Below, piece by piece: positions 9,885-19,090 of a DNA stretch of 64,000 nucleotides. The translations under genes and the position numbers were made by a program. The notes beneath the pieces are model-generated. The model saw only the letters and a list, made by a program, of their open reading frames with translations, was not told the origin of the DNA and made no database searches. The stretch spans positions 2,407,001 through 2,471,000 of the forward strand of contig NZ_CP063362.1 of NCBI RefSeq assembly GCF_016807805.1. Reading direction: 5' to 3'. This DNA comes from Xanthobacter dioxanivorans. Its GTDB lineage: Bacteria > Pseudomonadota > Alphaproteobacteria > Rhizobiales > Xanthobacteraceae. Position 1 is the stretch's first letter. Each line of letters starts with the position of its first letter.

Positions 9885-10882
9885 CCGAGCCGCTCGGTGA
9901 GGCGACGGATGATGTGGGTGATGCTCTCCCCTTCCGCCCGCGCGGCGAAGGTGAGGGCCATGCGGTGCTTCAGCACCGGCTCGGCGAGGGCCACCACATC
10001 GTCCACGGAGGGCGCATAGCGCCCGTCAAGGAGCGCGCGGGCGCGCACGGCGAGCATCAGCGCCTGGCTGGCGCGCGGGCCGGGGCCCCAGGCGATGTAG
10101 CGCTGCTCGGGACCCTCGGCGCCGGGACGGGCGGAACGCACGAGCGTGAGGATCGCCTCCACCACCGATTCGCCCACCGGCAGGCGGCGCACCAGCCGCT
10201 GGGCGGCGACGAGGTCGTCCACGCTCATGGCGGCGCGGGGCTTCTGCTCCTCGGCCGAGGTGGTCTCGAACAGGATCTTCCGCTCCGCGTCGCGGTCCGG
10301 ATAGTCCACGTCGATCTCCATCAGGAAGCGGTCGAGCTGCGCCTCGGGCAGGGGATAGGTCCCCTCCTGCTCCAGCGGGTTCTGGGTGGCGAGCACGTGG
10401 AAGGGCCGGGGCAGATCGTGCCGCTCGCCGGCCACCGTCACATGGTATTCCTGCATGGCCTGGAGCAGGGCGGACTGGGTGCGCGGCGAGGCGCGGTTGA
10501 TCTCGTCCGCCATCAGCAGCTGGGCGAAGATGGGGCCCTTGATGAAGCGGAAGGCCCGCCGTCCGCCGGCGGCCTCCTCCAGCACCTCGGCGCCGAGGAT
10601 GTCGGAGGGCATCAGGTCCGGCGTGAACTGGACGCGGCGGGCATCGAGGCCCAGCACCGTGCCCATGGTTTCCACCAGCTTGGTCTTGGCGAGGCCCGGC
10701 ACACCCACGAGCAGAGCGTGGCCGCCGGCCAGGATGGTGATGAGCGCTCGCTCGACCACCGCCTCCTGGCCGAAGATGACGGCGGAGATGGCGGTACGCG
10801 CACCTTTCACATGGGCCGCGGCGGCTTCCGCATTGCGGATGATCATTTCGTCGAGGTCGAACGTCTCGCCGGCAGCCGACAT
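9881..10882 (-). CDS. MoxR family AAA+ ATPase
   Basis: 333 aa AAA+ ATPase of the MoxR family, presumed chaperone for maturation of metal-containing or envelope complexes. Visible motifs: Walker A GVPGLAKTK (about residues 50-58), Walker B LLMADEINRASPRTQSALLQ, sensor 1 LATQNP, and an arginine-finger region near LPEAQLDRF. I chose ATG 10882 because AAGGAG sits six bases upstream; a second ATG two codons earlier (10888) directly abuts that site. First gene of a four-gene operon (moxR, DUF58, BatA/DUF4159, VWA-like). The 275 bases to the divergent DUF1285 gene must hold both promoters. Confidence 0.92.
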   Translation of the reverse strand: MSAAGETFDLDEMIIRNAEAAAAHVKGARTAISAVIFGQEAVVERALITILAGGHALLVGVPGLAKTKLVETMGTVLGLDARRVQFTPDLMPSDILGAEVLEEAAGGRRAFRFIKGPIFAQLLMADEINRASPRTQSALLQAMQEYHVTVAGERHDLPRPFHVLATQNPLEQEGTYPLPEAQLDRFLMEIDVDYPDRDAERKILFETTSAEEQKPRAAMSVDDLVAAQRLVRRLPVGESVVEAILTLVRSARPGAEGPEQRYIAWGPGPRASQALMLAVRARALLDGRYAPSVDDVVALAEPVLKHRMALTFAARAEGESITHIIRRLTERLG

Positions 10883-11157
10883 CTGCATCTCCTTAACGCC
10901 CAAACGCCCGGGCTCGCGCCTTCGGGACAGGCTTGCCGCGAAAAGCGGCAATAAAACGCCCCGACGCGGATCCGGCCCCACTCCCCGGATGAGGCCTTGC
11001 AAACGACACGCCACCCGGACACAGAGCTTACGATAAGATTGCACTGCGTCGAACCCTGCGCGGTGGTGCCGGCTGGGGACGGTGCTCACGTCATCGCGAG
11101 GCCTGCGACGGGTTCGCGCGGCGCGGCAGGCGACAACGCACAGGGAGGGACAACGAG

Positions 11158-11793
11158 ATGGCCGGAACCAACGCCGCTCCACCTCCGCCGGGCGGGCCCG
11201 CGCCGGGCCGGCTTGATGCGCTGATGGACGCCGTGCGGGCCGCGGGCGGGCGTGGGCCGGCGCCGGTGGACCGCTGGAATCCCCCCGATTGTGGCGACAT
11301 CGACATCCGCATCAAGGCCGACGGCTCCTGGTTCTACATGGGCACGCCCATCGCCCGCCCGGCGCTGGTGCGCCTGTTCGCCTCGGTGCTGGCGCGGGAG
11401 GGCGCGCGCTTCGTGCTGAAGACGCCGGTGGAGAAGATCGGTATCACGGTAGACGACGCCCCCTTCCTCGCCGTGGAGATGGCGGTGGAGGATGCGGCGG
11501 AGGGCCGCACCCCGAACGGGCGCACCCTTGTTTTCCGCACCAATCTCGACGACCTGGTGCGCTGCGGCCCCGGCCACGACCTGCGCTTCGCGCCGGGCGC
11601 CGGGGAGGGCGAGGTGGTGCCCTATCTGCACGTACGCCACGGGCTGGAGGCGCGCCTCACCCGCGCCGTGCATCTCGACCTGATGGAAGAGGGGGAGGTG
11701 CGCGAGGAGGGCGGCGTCCCCATGTTCGGAGTTGCCTCCGCCGGCCGCTTCTACGCCATCCTGCCGGCCGCCGGCCTGGGTCTCAGCGAATGA
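11158..11793 (+). CDS. DUF1285 domain-containing protein
   Basis: 211 aa, no signal peptide or membrane segment. The N-terminal 40 residues are Gly/Pro-rich and probably disordered. The core shows the DUF1285 pattern (CGDIDIRIKADGSWFYMGTPI, then FVLKTPVEKIGITVDDAPF). The ATG at 11158 follows a GGGAGGG site. Its stop overlaps the start of the CoA pyrophosphatase gene (ATGA). This DUF1285-Nudix-DUF6111-cca order beside a MoxR operon is common in alphaproteobacteria. Function unknown. Confidence 0.85.
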   Translation: MAGTNAAPPPPGGPAPGRLDALMDAVRAAGGRGPAPVDRWNPPDCGDIDIRIKADGSWFYMGTPIARPALVRLFASVLAREGARFVLKTPVEKIGITVDDAPFLAVEMAVEDAAEGRTPNGRTLVFRTNLDDLVRCGPGHDLRFAPGAGEGEVVPYLHVRHGLEARLTRAVHLDLMEEGEVREEGGVPMFGVASAGRFYAILPAAGLGLSE

Positions 11794-12485
11794 CGCGTGT
11801 GTCCGAAGCGGCCGATGCGGCGCCCGGCGAGGAGGCGCCCGGCACGGGCGCGTTCAGCCTCGAAACGTTCATGGCCCGCGCCCGCGCGCGGCTCGCGTCC
11901 GCCCCGCCGCCTTATTATTCGGAAGCGGCCTTTCCGGGCCTCAATGGCGACCACGCCTTGCAGTCGGAGCAGCAGAGCCTCGTGCCGTCGAAGCCGCCGC
12001 GCCATGCCGCCGTACTGGTTCCGGTGGTGGCGCGCCCCGAGCCGGCGGTGCTCCTCACCCTGCGCTCGCCGCACCTGAGCCACCATGCGGGGCAGATCGC
12101 CTTTCCCGGTGGCCGGGTCGATCCCGGCGATCGCGACGAGCTGGACGCCGCTCTGCGCGAGGCGCGGGAAGAGGTAGGGCTTGAGGCCGGCCTCGTGGAG
12201 CCCCTCGGCTACCTGGACGGCTATCTCTCTGGCACCGGCTTCTGGATCGTGCCCGTGGTGGGCCTCGTGGATCCCGCCTACCGCCTCACCCTCAACCCGG
12301 CCGAGGTCGAGGAGGCGTTCGAGGTGCCGCTGTCCTTCCTCATGAGCCCGCGCAACCACGAGCGCCAGTCGCGCGAATGGCAGGGCACGCTGCGTCACTT
12401 CTATGCCATGCCGTATGAGGGTCGAAACATCTGGGGCGCCACCGCCGGCATGCTCCGCATGCTTTACGAGAGGGTCTACGCCTGA
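11790..12485 (+). CDS. Nudix hydrolase, CoA pyrophosphatase type
   Basis: 231 aa member of the NudL / CoA-diphosphatase group, which cleaves coenzyme A to 4'-phosphopantetheine and adenosine 3',5'-bisphosphate. The family pattern LRSPHLSHHAGQIAFPGG stands just before the Nudix box, whose catalytic part reads LREAREEVGLE (about residues 115-140). Start at ATG 11790 within the stop of the DUF1285 gene; its own stop overlaps the next ATG by one base. The first 40 residues are an acidic, Ala-rich extension. Confidence 0.88.
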   Translation: MTRVSEAADAAPGEEAPGTGAFSLETFMARARARLASAPPPYYSEAAFPGLNGDHALQSEQQSLVPSKPPRHAAVLVPVVARPEPAVLLTLRSPHLSHHAGQIAFPGGRVDPGDRDELDAALREAREEVGLEAGLVEPLGYLDGYLSGTGFWIVPVVGLVDPAYRLTLNPAEVEEAFEVPLSFLMSPRNHERQSREWQGTLRHFYAMPYEGRNIWGATAGMLRMLYERVYA

Positions 12486-12745
12486 TGCTGCGCAGCGTTG
12501 TCATCGAGCTCGGCCTGTTTCTCACGCCGTTCGTGCTCTACGCGGCGCTTTTGTTCGCCACCAAGGGCTCGGTGGTGCCGGAGCACTGGTCGGCGAAGGC
12601 CCTCGCCGGGGTGGCCACGGCGGCGGTGGCGCTGGCCGTCGTCGGGCTGTTCCTGTTCGAGCACGGCCGGACGGCCCCGCCGGGCAGCCGCTACGTGCCG
12701 GCGCAGACCAGGGACGGCGTCTTCGTGCCGGGCCATTTCGAATGA
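12485..12745 (+). CDS. DUF6111 family small membrane protein
   Basis: 86 aa with two membrane helices (about residues 5-25 and 40-60) and a conserved-looking C-terminus (RYVPAQTRDGVFVPGHFE). Starts one base before the previous gene ends and ends inside the start of the CCA-adding enzyme gene (ATGA). Length and tail fit DUF6111. Function unknown; the invariable position between the Nudix and cca genes suggests co-expression rather than a known joint pathway. Confidence 0.82.
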   Translation: MLRSVVIELGLFLTPFVLYAALLFATKGSVVPEHWSAKALAGVATAAVALAVVGLFLFEHGRTAPPGSRYVPAQTRDGVFVPGHFE

Positions 12746-13962
12746 CCTCCTCGATCGCGGGGGCCGCCTTCTGGGCCACGCCCGGCCTCGCCGAGGTGCT
12801 GGGCCTGCTGAACGCCGGCGACGAGGAGGCGCGGGTGGTCGGCGGCGCCGTGCGCAACAGCCTGCTCAACCTGCCGGTGATCGACGTGGACATCGCCACC
12901 ACGGCCCTGCCGCAGGAGGTGGTCGAGCGCGCGCGCCGGGCCGGCATGAAGCCGGTGCCCACCGGCATCGCGCACGGCACGGTGACGGTGGTCGCCGGGC
13001 ACCACGCCTTCGAGGTCACCACCCTTCGCGAGGACATGGAAACGGACGGGCGGCGCGCAGTGGTGCGCTTCGGGCGGGACTGGCGGCATGACGCCGAGCG
13101 GCGCGACTTCACCCTCAATGCCCTCTACGCCACGGCGGACGGCACGGTGGTGGACCTCGTGGGCGGCCTTTCTGACCTCGCGGCGCGGCGGGTGCGCTTC
13201 ATCGGCGACGCGCAGGCCCGCATTCGCGAGGACTATCTGCGCATCCTGCGCCTGTTCCGCTTCCACGCCTCCTATGGCGTGGGCGAGGTGGACCCGACCG
13301 CCCTGAGCGCGGCCGTCCGCCTGCGCGCCGGGCTGCTCGGCCTGTCGCGGGAGCGCATTCGCGCGGAGACGATGAAGCTGCTGGTGGCGCCCGGCGCCGC
13401 CCCGACCCTTGCCACCATGAGCGAGAGCGGCTTGCTGCAGATGCTGCTCGGCGGCATCGGCGACGTGAAAGCCTTCGCCCGGCTGGCCGGGCTGGAGGCG
13501 TCCCTCGGCCTGCGGCCCGACCCCACGCGTCGCCTCGCGGCGCTGGCGCTGCGCGTCAGCGTCGATGTCGAGCGGCTGCGCGCGCATCTGCGCCTGTCCA
13601 ATGCGGAGACGCGGCGTCTCTTCGCCCTCGCCGGGCCGGTGCCGCCCTTGCCGGACGTCCAGTCGGTGAAGGCCTTCCTCTACGCCGGGGGCGTCGAGGC
13701 GGGGCGTGACCGGGTGTTGCTGGCGGCCGCGCACGGGCGCTGCGATCCCGCCGCCGCGGCGCGGGTCGTCGAGGCCGCGGCGACATGGGACCTCCCGCGC
13801 CCGCCCTTCACCGCCGCCGACCTCATCGCGCGGGGCCTCAAGCCGGGCCCGGGGCTGGGCGCGGCGCTGCGCTGGGCGGAGCAGGCCTGGATCGACGCCG
13901 GCTTTCCCACCGGGGAACCAGCGGTCTCAGCCCTGCTGGAGAAGGCGGCACGGCAAGGCTGA
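12742..13962 (+). CDS. cca: CCA tRNA nucleotidyltransferase / poly(A) polymerase family
   Basis: 406 aa class II nucleotidyltransferase that adds or repairs the 3' CCA end of tRNA. The head domain has VVGGAVRNSLL (about residues 33-43) and the metal-binding pair in DVDIATT, then DFTLNAL, and RIREDYLRILRLFRFHASYG (residues about 155-175), the RNA-binding/template region. Start at ATG 12742 overlaps the DUF6111 stop. Last gene of the four-gene overlapping operon; it converges with the DUF2158 gene 10 bases on. Confidence 0.9.
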   Translation: MTSSIAGAAFWATPGLAEVLGLLNAGDEEARVVGGAVRNSLLNLPVIDVDIATTALPQEVVERARRAGMKPVPTGIAHGTVTVVAGHHAFEVTTLREDMETDGRRAVVRFGRDWRHDAERRDFTLNALYATADGTVVDLVGGLSDLAARRVRFIGDAQARIREDYLRILRLFRFHASYGVGEVDPTALSAAVRLRAGLLGLSRERIRAETMKLLVAPGAAPTLATMSESGLLQMLLGGIGDVKAFARLAGLEASLGLRPDPTRRLAALALRVSVDVERLRAHLRLSNAETRRLFALAGPVPPLPDVQSVKAFLYAGGVEAGRDRVLLAAAHGRCDPAAAARVVEAAATWDLPRPPFTAADLIARGLKPGPGLGAALRWAEQAWIDAGFPTGEPAVSALLEKAARQG

Positions 13963-13972
13963 CCAGATTGGC

Positions 13973-14191
13973 TCAGTCCTCGTCCGCCTCGTCCTCGTCC
14001 TCGTCGTCTTCCTCGTCGAAATCGGCGACTTCGAGCTTGTCGAGGGCGACGGCCGGCAACACCCGGTCCCGGAACTCGCTCAGCTCCTCCGCGAACCAGA
14101 TGACCGACACGCCCTCACCCGCCGTCGAGACGACGGTGAGGGCGGGGCTGCCGGACTTGAGCTGGACGATGTCGCCGGGTGCGAAGGCCAT
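13973..14191 (-). CDS. DUF2158 (YodC-like) small protein with acidic tail
   Basis: 72 aa. The opening MAFAPGDIVQLKSGSP is the DUF2158 signature and forms a small beta-barrel in this family. The last 16 residues are almost all Asp/Glu. Cytoplasmic, function unknown. It sits alone between cca (convergent) and the unrecognised membrane protein gene, with 56 bases to the latter. Confidence 0.8.
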   Translation of the reverse strand: MAFAPGDIVQLKSGSPALTVVSTAGEGVSVIWFAEELSEFRDRVLPAVALDKLEVADFDEEDDEDEDEADED

Positions 14192-14247
14192 GGCTGTCTC
14201 TCCCCGCAGCGGACGAGGGCTGCGCTGCGGAGAGGCTTAGCCGGGGA

Positions 14248-15150
14248 TCATGACGATCCCGTCACAGCCAGCCGCAGAAAGTTCAGGACGCCCGGCGGCG
14301 TGTTGAGCTCGCGCACGCGTTCCACCTGTATGAGGCCCAGCATGGAGATGCCGTTGAGGCGCTGGACGTTGTTGTCGAGTTTTTGCTTCAGCTTTTCGAT
14401 GTCGAGCGCCGCGGCCTGCATGTCTGCATCACCAGAGAGTCCGGCCCACACGCGGACGGCCTCGATCTGATCATGTATTTGACGGAAGCAATAATTATAC
14501 ACGATGAGATGATGCTTTATGCTGCGCCAGTCCACATCGAATGAATCGAATTTTTCAACGCCGAGGAGCTTTTCATCGGGGAAATGAGGCATGCTTCTTT
14601 TACTCAGGCAGTCAAAGTCGGCCCGCTTGAGCTTGCCGTAGCTTAACGGATCACGGGAGCCGCCCGTGGCGGCCGTGAAGTCGCGGGATTTCGGGTCGGA
14701 TGCCCAGTCGAGGTGACGCTGGACGTCGAACAGCAGGGAATCCATCTTCTGCCGCAAGGCCAGCCGCTGTTCCTCGTACAAGGGATAGATATCGGCGCCG
14801 CGCTTGCGCAAAAACTTCAACTGCTGCGGATTTGCGGGGCTTGTCGCGCTGTCGTAAGTGAAGAACAGCGTCTCCTGGAGGGTCTGCGCCTTCGCCAGAT
14901 CCGCCGCCAGCGTGTTGAATGTATGCGTGGCGATTTTGAAATCGTCGGCATTGCGAGCCAGTTGCTGTTCGACAAGCCATCTCGAATATTGGAAGACAGT
15001 GCCAAACAGCGCTGCCAACAAGGCCCCGACGATCCCGATGACGCCGATGTCCTTGAGCCTGTCGGCGAATGTCTTCTTCGGCGACGGCGGCTGAACCAGT
15101 TCGATCCGGAATGTCCGAGGCCGCTCCTGCCCGTCGAGTTGCGTTGCCAT
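14248..15150 (-). CDS. Hypothetical single-pass membrane protein
   Basis: Not recognised. 300 aa from ATG 15150, preferred because GGGGGACACA precedes it (the in-frame alternative at 15171 is seven codons longer). A soluble head of about 35 residues is followed by one membrane helix (IGVIGIVGALLAALFGTVFQ, about residues 40-60) and about 240 residues of mostly helical, charged sequence with Asn/Gln-rich and Tyr-rich patches and three Cys. Codon usage is AT-richer than the neighbours, especially at 14460-14640, which hints at foreign origin. No partner gene is close on the same strand apart from hemF upstream and DUF2158 downstream. Confidence 0.65.
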   Translation of the reverse strand: MATQLDGQERPRTFRIELVQPPSPKKTFADRLKDIGVIGIVGALLAALFGTVFQYSRWLVEQQLARNADDFKIATHTFNTLAADLAKAQTLQETLFFTYDSATSPANPQQLKFLRKRGADIYPLYEEQRLALRQKMDSLLFDVQRHLDWASDPKSRDFTAATGGSRDPLSYGKLKRADFDCLSKRSMPHFPDEKLLGVEKFDSFDVDWRSIKHHLIVYNYCFRQIHDQIEAVRVWAGLSGDADMQAAALDIEKLKQKLDNNVQRLNGISMLGLIQVERVRELNTPPGVLNFLRLAVTGSS

Positions 15151-15266
15151 TGTGTCCCCCCGATGCCGCACGCATCACGCATATTGCGCATATGCGGCCT
15201 CAGGTTGCATCCCCCGAACGGGGATATTCAGGCGCGGGACTGCGGCCTGCGTCCGGGCCGAGGGCT

Positions 15267-16240
15267 TTACGGCCACTTCACCACGGGCGGCATGGAGGAA
15301 AGGATGGAATCCACGTTCCCCCGGTCTTCAAGCCGAAGATGGTGCCGCGGTCGTAGAGCAGGTTGAACTCCACGTAGCGCCCGCGCCGCACCAGCTGTTC
15401 CTCGCGGTCCTCGGCGGTCCAGGGGGTGGCCATGTTGGCGGCGACGATCCGCGGATAGGCGTCGAGGAAGGCGAGGCCCACCTCGCGGGTGAAGGCGAAG
15501 TCGTCCGCCCATGTGCCCGTCCCGGCGCCGGCGCTGTCGAGATAGTCGTAGAAGATGCCGCCGATGCCGCGCATCTCGCCCCGATGCTTCAGGAAGAAGT
15601 AGTCGTCGCACCACGCCTTGTAGCGCTCGTATTCCGCCACCTTGTGCGCCGCGCAGGCGGCCTGCATGGCGGCGTGGAAGGCGAGGGTGTCCGCGTCCTC
15701 CTGGGTCCGGCGCCGGGAGAGCACGGGGGTGAGGTCCGCGCCGCCGCCGAACCAGGCCTTGGTGGTGACCACGAAGCGCGTGTTCATGTGCACCGCCGGC
15801 ACATGCGGGTTCGCCATGTGGGCGATGAGCGAGATGCCGGATGCCCAGAAGCGCGGGTCCTCGGCGGCGCCGGGGATCTGGCCGCGGAATTCCGGGGCGA
15901 ACTCGCCGAACACGGTGGAGGTGTGCACGCCCACCTTCTCGAACAGCCGCCCGCGCATGAGCGCCATGGTGCCGCCGCCGCCCGGCGCGCCCGTATGGTC
16001 GGTGCGCGCCCAGGCGGTGCGCTCGAAGCGGCCGGCGTCGCCGGCGTAGAGCGCCGGGTCGGCCTTGTCCTCCAGCGCCTCGAAGGCCGCGATGATGCGG
16101 CCCTGGAGGGTCTCGAACCAGGCCCGCGCCTCGGCACGGCGCGCGTCGAGCAGGGCATCGCCGGTCGGCGGATGGGCGGAACCGGCGCCGGCCGCTTCCG
16201 CGGCGGGAGGGACGGCATCGGGGGTGGCAGCGGTGGACAT
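15267..16240 (-). CDS. hemF: Oxygen-dependent coproporphyrinogen III oxidase HemF (C-terminus frameshifted as given)
   Basis: Converts coproporphyrinogen III to protoporphyrinogen IX using O2, in cytoplasmic haem synthesis. Family signatures: [57 protein letters not shown] and [21 protein letters not shown]. The expected ending [16 protein letters not shown] lies in the neighbouring frame: a run of five C (15318-15322, plus strand) is one short, so the literal frame instead ends [12 protein letters not shown] at 15278. With one base restored the protein is 324 aa and ends at 15267. Start ATG 16240 has GGAG upstream; an alternative at 16279 exists. The frameshift is probably a sequence error. 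Confidence 0.88.
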
Positions 16241-16350
16241 GGAAGGCTCCGCTTCGTTCGCTCTTGTCGCGTGGCGCATTTCGCGTGGCGCGTTCTTGGC
16301 GTGTGGCGCGGGCTTCTACCGCCTCGGTGCGGCGGAAGAAAGCCGGCGCA

Positions 16351-16815
16351 TCAGCCGGGCAGGCCGCCGGTCTGCCGCAGCGCCTCGGCCAGCGCGATGC
16401 CCGCGCTCACCGCCACGTTGAGGGAGCGCGCCTCCGCCCGGATGGGAATGCGAACCCGCGCGTCCGCCGCCGCGTGCACCGCCTCGGGCACTCCGGCCGA
16501 TTCCCGCCCGAACAGCAGCAGGTCACCGGGGTGGAAGCGGAAGTCGGGCAGTGGCGTCGCACCGGTGGTGGTGAACAGCACAAGGCGCCGGCCCTCGGTC
16601 CGCCGCTCGGCGTCGAAGGTCGCGAACGAAACATGCCGCCGCCAGGTCACCTGGTCGATATAGTCCATGCCGGCGCGCCGGAAGCCCGCATCACCCACGG
16701 GAAAGCCCGCGGGCTCGATGATGTGGACCTCCACGCCGAAGCAGGCGCCGACGCGCAGGATGGTGCCGGCATTCTGCGCGATGTCGGGACAATACAGGGC
16801 AATGCGCAAGGTCAT
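16351..16815 (-). CDS. trmL: tRNA (cytidine(34)-2'-O)-methyltransferase TrmL
   Basis: 154 aa SPOUT-class RNA methyltransferase that 2'-O-methylates the wobble base of certain leucine tRNAs. Motifs: N-terminal ALYCPDIAQNAGTILRVGAC, central LLLFGRESAGVPEAV, and the knot-forming C-terminal SLNVAVSAGIALAEALRQ. Length equals the family norm when started at ATG 16815; the open frame reaches 16956 but the extra residues do not resemble the family. Transcribed together with hemF downstream (110-base gap). Confidence 0.9.
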   Translation of the reverse strand: MTLRIALYCPDIAQNAGTILRVGACFGVEVHIIEPAGFPVGDAGFRRAGMDYIDQVTWRRHVSFATFDAERRTEGRRLVLFTTTGATPLPDFRFHPGDLLLFGRESAGVPEAVHAAADARVRIPIRAEARSLNVAVSAGIALAEALRQTGGLPG

Positions 16816-16856
16816 GCTGCGGGCCGCGGCGGATGCCGAGCCCGCAGGACCGCCCC

Positions 16857-18095
16857 TCAGTTGCAGGTCATGGTCGACATGGTGGGGCTCAGCGGCAGCA
16901 GCGTCAAGGTCACCGATGTGGGGTTGGTCAAGGCGATGTTGCTGCTGCGGGCGCATACGTCGTCATAGGCGAAGGTGTAGGCACCCTGGTTGATGGAGAA
17001 GGCGTGGATGGTGCTGGAGTAAAGGTTCTGCGGCGGCAGCGTGTAGGGGATGACGCCCTGGCACGTGGAGAGGGAATTCGTGGTGGTGTTGAGGAAGGTC
17101 GAGCGCAGGAACGCCGCCTGGATGTATTTTTGCAGGCTTGGCACCGGCCCGGCGGGACCGCTCGCGGGCGGTGCGCCGTTCTGCCAGACATAGGTCGAGC
17201 TCGGCTTGTTGAAGACGTTGGCCGGGTTCCCATTGTTGGGCTTCAGGACGATCTGGTTGTTCTGCACCGTCCCGGTATAGAGGGCGCCATTGTCCCCCTT
17301 GATCGTGAACGTTTTACCGGGCTTCGCGAAGGTCGCGAAAACCTGGCTGATATAGTTGTCGAGGTAATTGTTGGGGAAATAATTGGGATGCGAGGTCGGC
17401 AGCACCATCGCCTTTTCCGGTACGAGGATGCGAATAGGACGCTTCTTGCTGTCGTAGACGACAAGTTTGTTCCACGGGGCCTTGGCCAGCCCCGGCAGCA
17501 CGAGGGTGCTGGTGGATGCGTCCTTGAAGCCGGATGTGAGCGTCGTCGCCTTCCCGCCGGGCGTGCCGCTGAGGGACAGCGTCATGGGGATGCTCAGGGC
17601 GTCCACCTGGGTCGTGTCGATATCCATCGACGTGGTGCCGCCGGACGGGACCCAGTCGAATTCGGCGAAGTCCAGGACGGTGTAGAAGTTCTTGTCGGTG
17701 GGCACCCAGGTGGCCGGGGTGTTGGGGGCGATCTGCGGGGGCGTATCGCCGGTCTTGCTGGCGGTCGTCCAGGCGGGGGCGCAGAAGGAAACGTAAATCC
17801 GCCCAGAGTTGATCTGCGGGATCTTGAAACTATAGCTCTGCGCCGTTGTCGAAAAACCGTAGTCCGTCGGCGTCGGGTTGACCGCGAATTGTTTAATGTT
17901 CCCGTTCGCATCGCTGTAGATATGAACGGTCGGATCCCGCGGACTCCGGCCAAGGACAGTAATATACATCTTGCCCTTGATGCCGGTCTTGTTGACAATC
18001 GTGACCGGGAGTGTCTGGGCGTTCGCCGCAGGCGCAAGGCCCGTACAGGCAGCTACCGCCGCGAGGACGGTTGCTCCCAAGATCCGCGTATGCAT
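16857..18095 (-). CDS. Secreted GH64 / thaumatin-like beta-1,3-glucanase
   Basis: 412 aa with an N-terminal signal peptide (ILGATVLAAVAACTGLAPAA, cleavage near ANA-QT). The body matches GH64 beta-1,3-glucanases: DFAEFDWVPSGGTTSMDIDT followed by TQVDALSIPMTL holds the conserved acidic residues, then WNKLVVYDSKKRPIRILVPEK, FPNNYLDNYISQVFATF, and a Cys-containing C-terminus with FAYDDVCARSSNIALTNP. It would hydrolyse beta-1,3-glucans outside the cell. Start ATG 18095 has GGGGGGACAC immediately upstream; an in-frame ATG at 18110 lacks a site. Family call rests on motif memory, so moderately firm. Confidence 0.72.
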   Translation of the reverse strand: MHTRILGATVLAAVAACTGLAPAANAQTLPVTIVNKTGIKGKMYITVLGRSPRDPTVHIYSDANGNIKQFAVNPTPTDYGFSTTAQSYSFKIPQINSGRIYVSFCAPAWTTASKTGDTPPQIAPNTPATWVPTDKNFYTVLDFAEFDWVPSGGTTSMDIDTTQVDALSIPMTLSLSGTPGGKATTLTSGFKDASTSTLVLPGLAKAPWNKLVVYDSKKRPIRILVPEKAMVLPTSHPNYFPNNYLDNYISQVFATFAKPGKTFTIKGDNGALYTGTVQNNQIVLKPNNGNPANVFNKPSSTYVWQNGAPPASGPAGPVPSLQKYIQAAFLRSTFLNTTTNSLSTCQGVIPYTLPPQNLYSSTIHAFSINQGAYTFAYDDVCARSSNIALTNPTSVTLTLLPLSPTMSTMTCN

Positions 18096-18526
18096 GTGTC
18101 CCCCCTGCATTGGCTGGCCCGTAACGCCGGTTTGTTCCCGCTTTTCGGGGTCCGGGCGGAGCCGACCTAAGGTAATGCGAACGCAGGCACTAAGCGCGCA
18201 GGCACGCTAGCGCGCGGCTTCGGCCGGAGCAATGCTTGACCTTGACCATTGGGTTGCCTGCGAGCCTTCCGGACGGATGCCTCCGGCCCCGCGCCATGCC
18301 ACACAGGCCGTAGACGTGCCGGCGGGAGTGCCTGGACCCGAAAACGTCGTGGAACAGGACCGCGTGCCGCATCGCCATGATCTGGACAAGATGGGTCGGG
18401 GGTGCAATTAGAGGCGCTTGAAAGTGGCGGCTCGCGGGTCCACGCGGCCGCCGCGTCTGTGTGCGGCTTGCGCTCCAAGGGGGTTCGGGGCGCGCGCTGC
18501 GAGGACAACAGATCGGGGACTGCGCC
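18096..18526. other. Gene-free intergenic region upstream of the bc1 operon
   Basis: 431 bases between the divergent glucanase gene and petA. No open frame here has a credible protein. The region should contain the promoter(s) of both flanking transcription units, but I see no strong consensus -35/-10 pair, FNR box or terminator. Frames on both strands in this stretch read as Arg/Pro-rich shadows. Confidence 0.6.
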
Positions 18527-19054
18527 GTGGCACATACGGAGACGTCGGACACGACGACGCGTCGGGACTTCCTCTATATCGCGACCGGCGCCGTGGGCGC
18601 GGTCGGGGCCGCCGCCATGGTGTGGCCCTTCATCTCCCAGCTGCAGCCTGACGCCTCGGTGCTCGCGCTCTCCACCACGGAAGTGGACATCTCGCCCATC
18701 GCGGAAGGCCAGATCGTCACCGTGCAGTGGCGCGGCAAGCCCATTTTCATTTCCCACCGCACTCCGGCGGAGATCAAGGCGGCGCAGGACGTGCCCCTCT
18801 CGGCGCTGCCGGACCCGCAGCCCGACCAGGACCGCGTGAAGGCGGGCAAGGACCAGTGGCTGGTGGTGATCGGCATCTGCACCCATCTCGGCTGCGTGCC
18901 GCTCGGTCACCAGGGCCAGTACAACGGCTGGTTCTGCCCCTGCCACGGCTCGGTCTACGACACGTCCGGCCGCATCCGGCAGGGACCGGCGCCGCTCAAC
19001 CTTGCGCTCCCGCCCTACAATTTCGTCTCCGACAGCAAGATCGTGATCGGCTGA
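18527..19054 (+). CDS. petA: Ubiquinol-cytochrome c reductase Rieske iron-sulfur subunit
   Basis: 175 aa Rieske protein of the cytochrome bc1 complex; it carries electrons from ubiquinol to cytochrome c1. A Tat-type twin-Arg motif ([11 protein letters not shown], residues 11-20) precedes the membrane anchor. Cluster ligands are in C118-T-H-L-G-C123 and C137-P-C-H-G-S142. The start is GTG 18527, with GGGGA about seven bases upstream; the longer open frame from 18461 adds residues unlike the family. First gene of petABC; petB follows after 36 bases. Confidence 0.95.
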   Translation: MAHTETSDTTTRRDFLYIATGAVGAVGAAAMVWPFISQLQPDASVLALSTTEVDISPIAEGQIVTVQWRGKPIFISHRTPAEIKAAQDVPLSALPDPQPDQDRVKAGKDQWLVVIGICTHLGCVPLGHQGQYNGWFCPCHGSVYDTSGRIRQGPAPLNLALPPYNFVSDSKIVIG

Positions 19055-19090
19055 GGCTCGATCGTCGCCGCTTTCAAAAAGGTTGGACCC

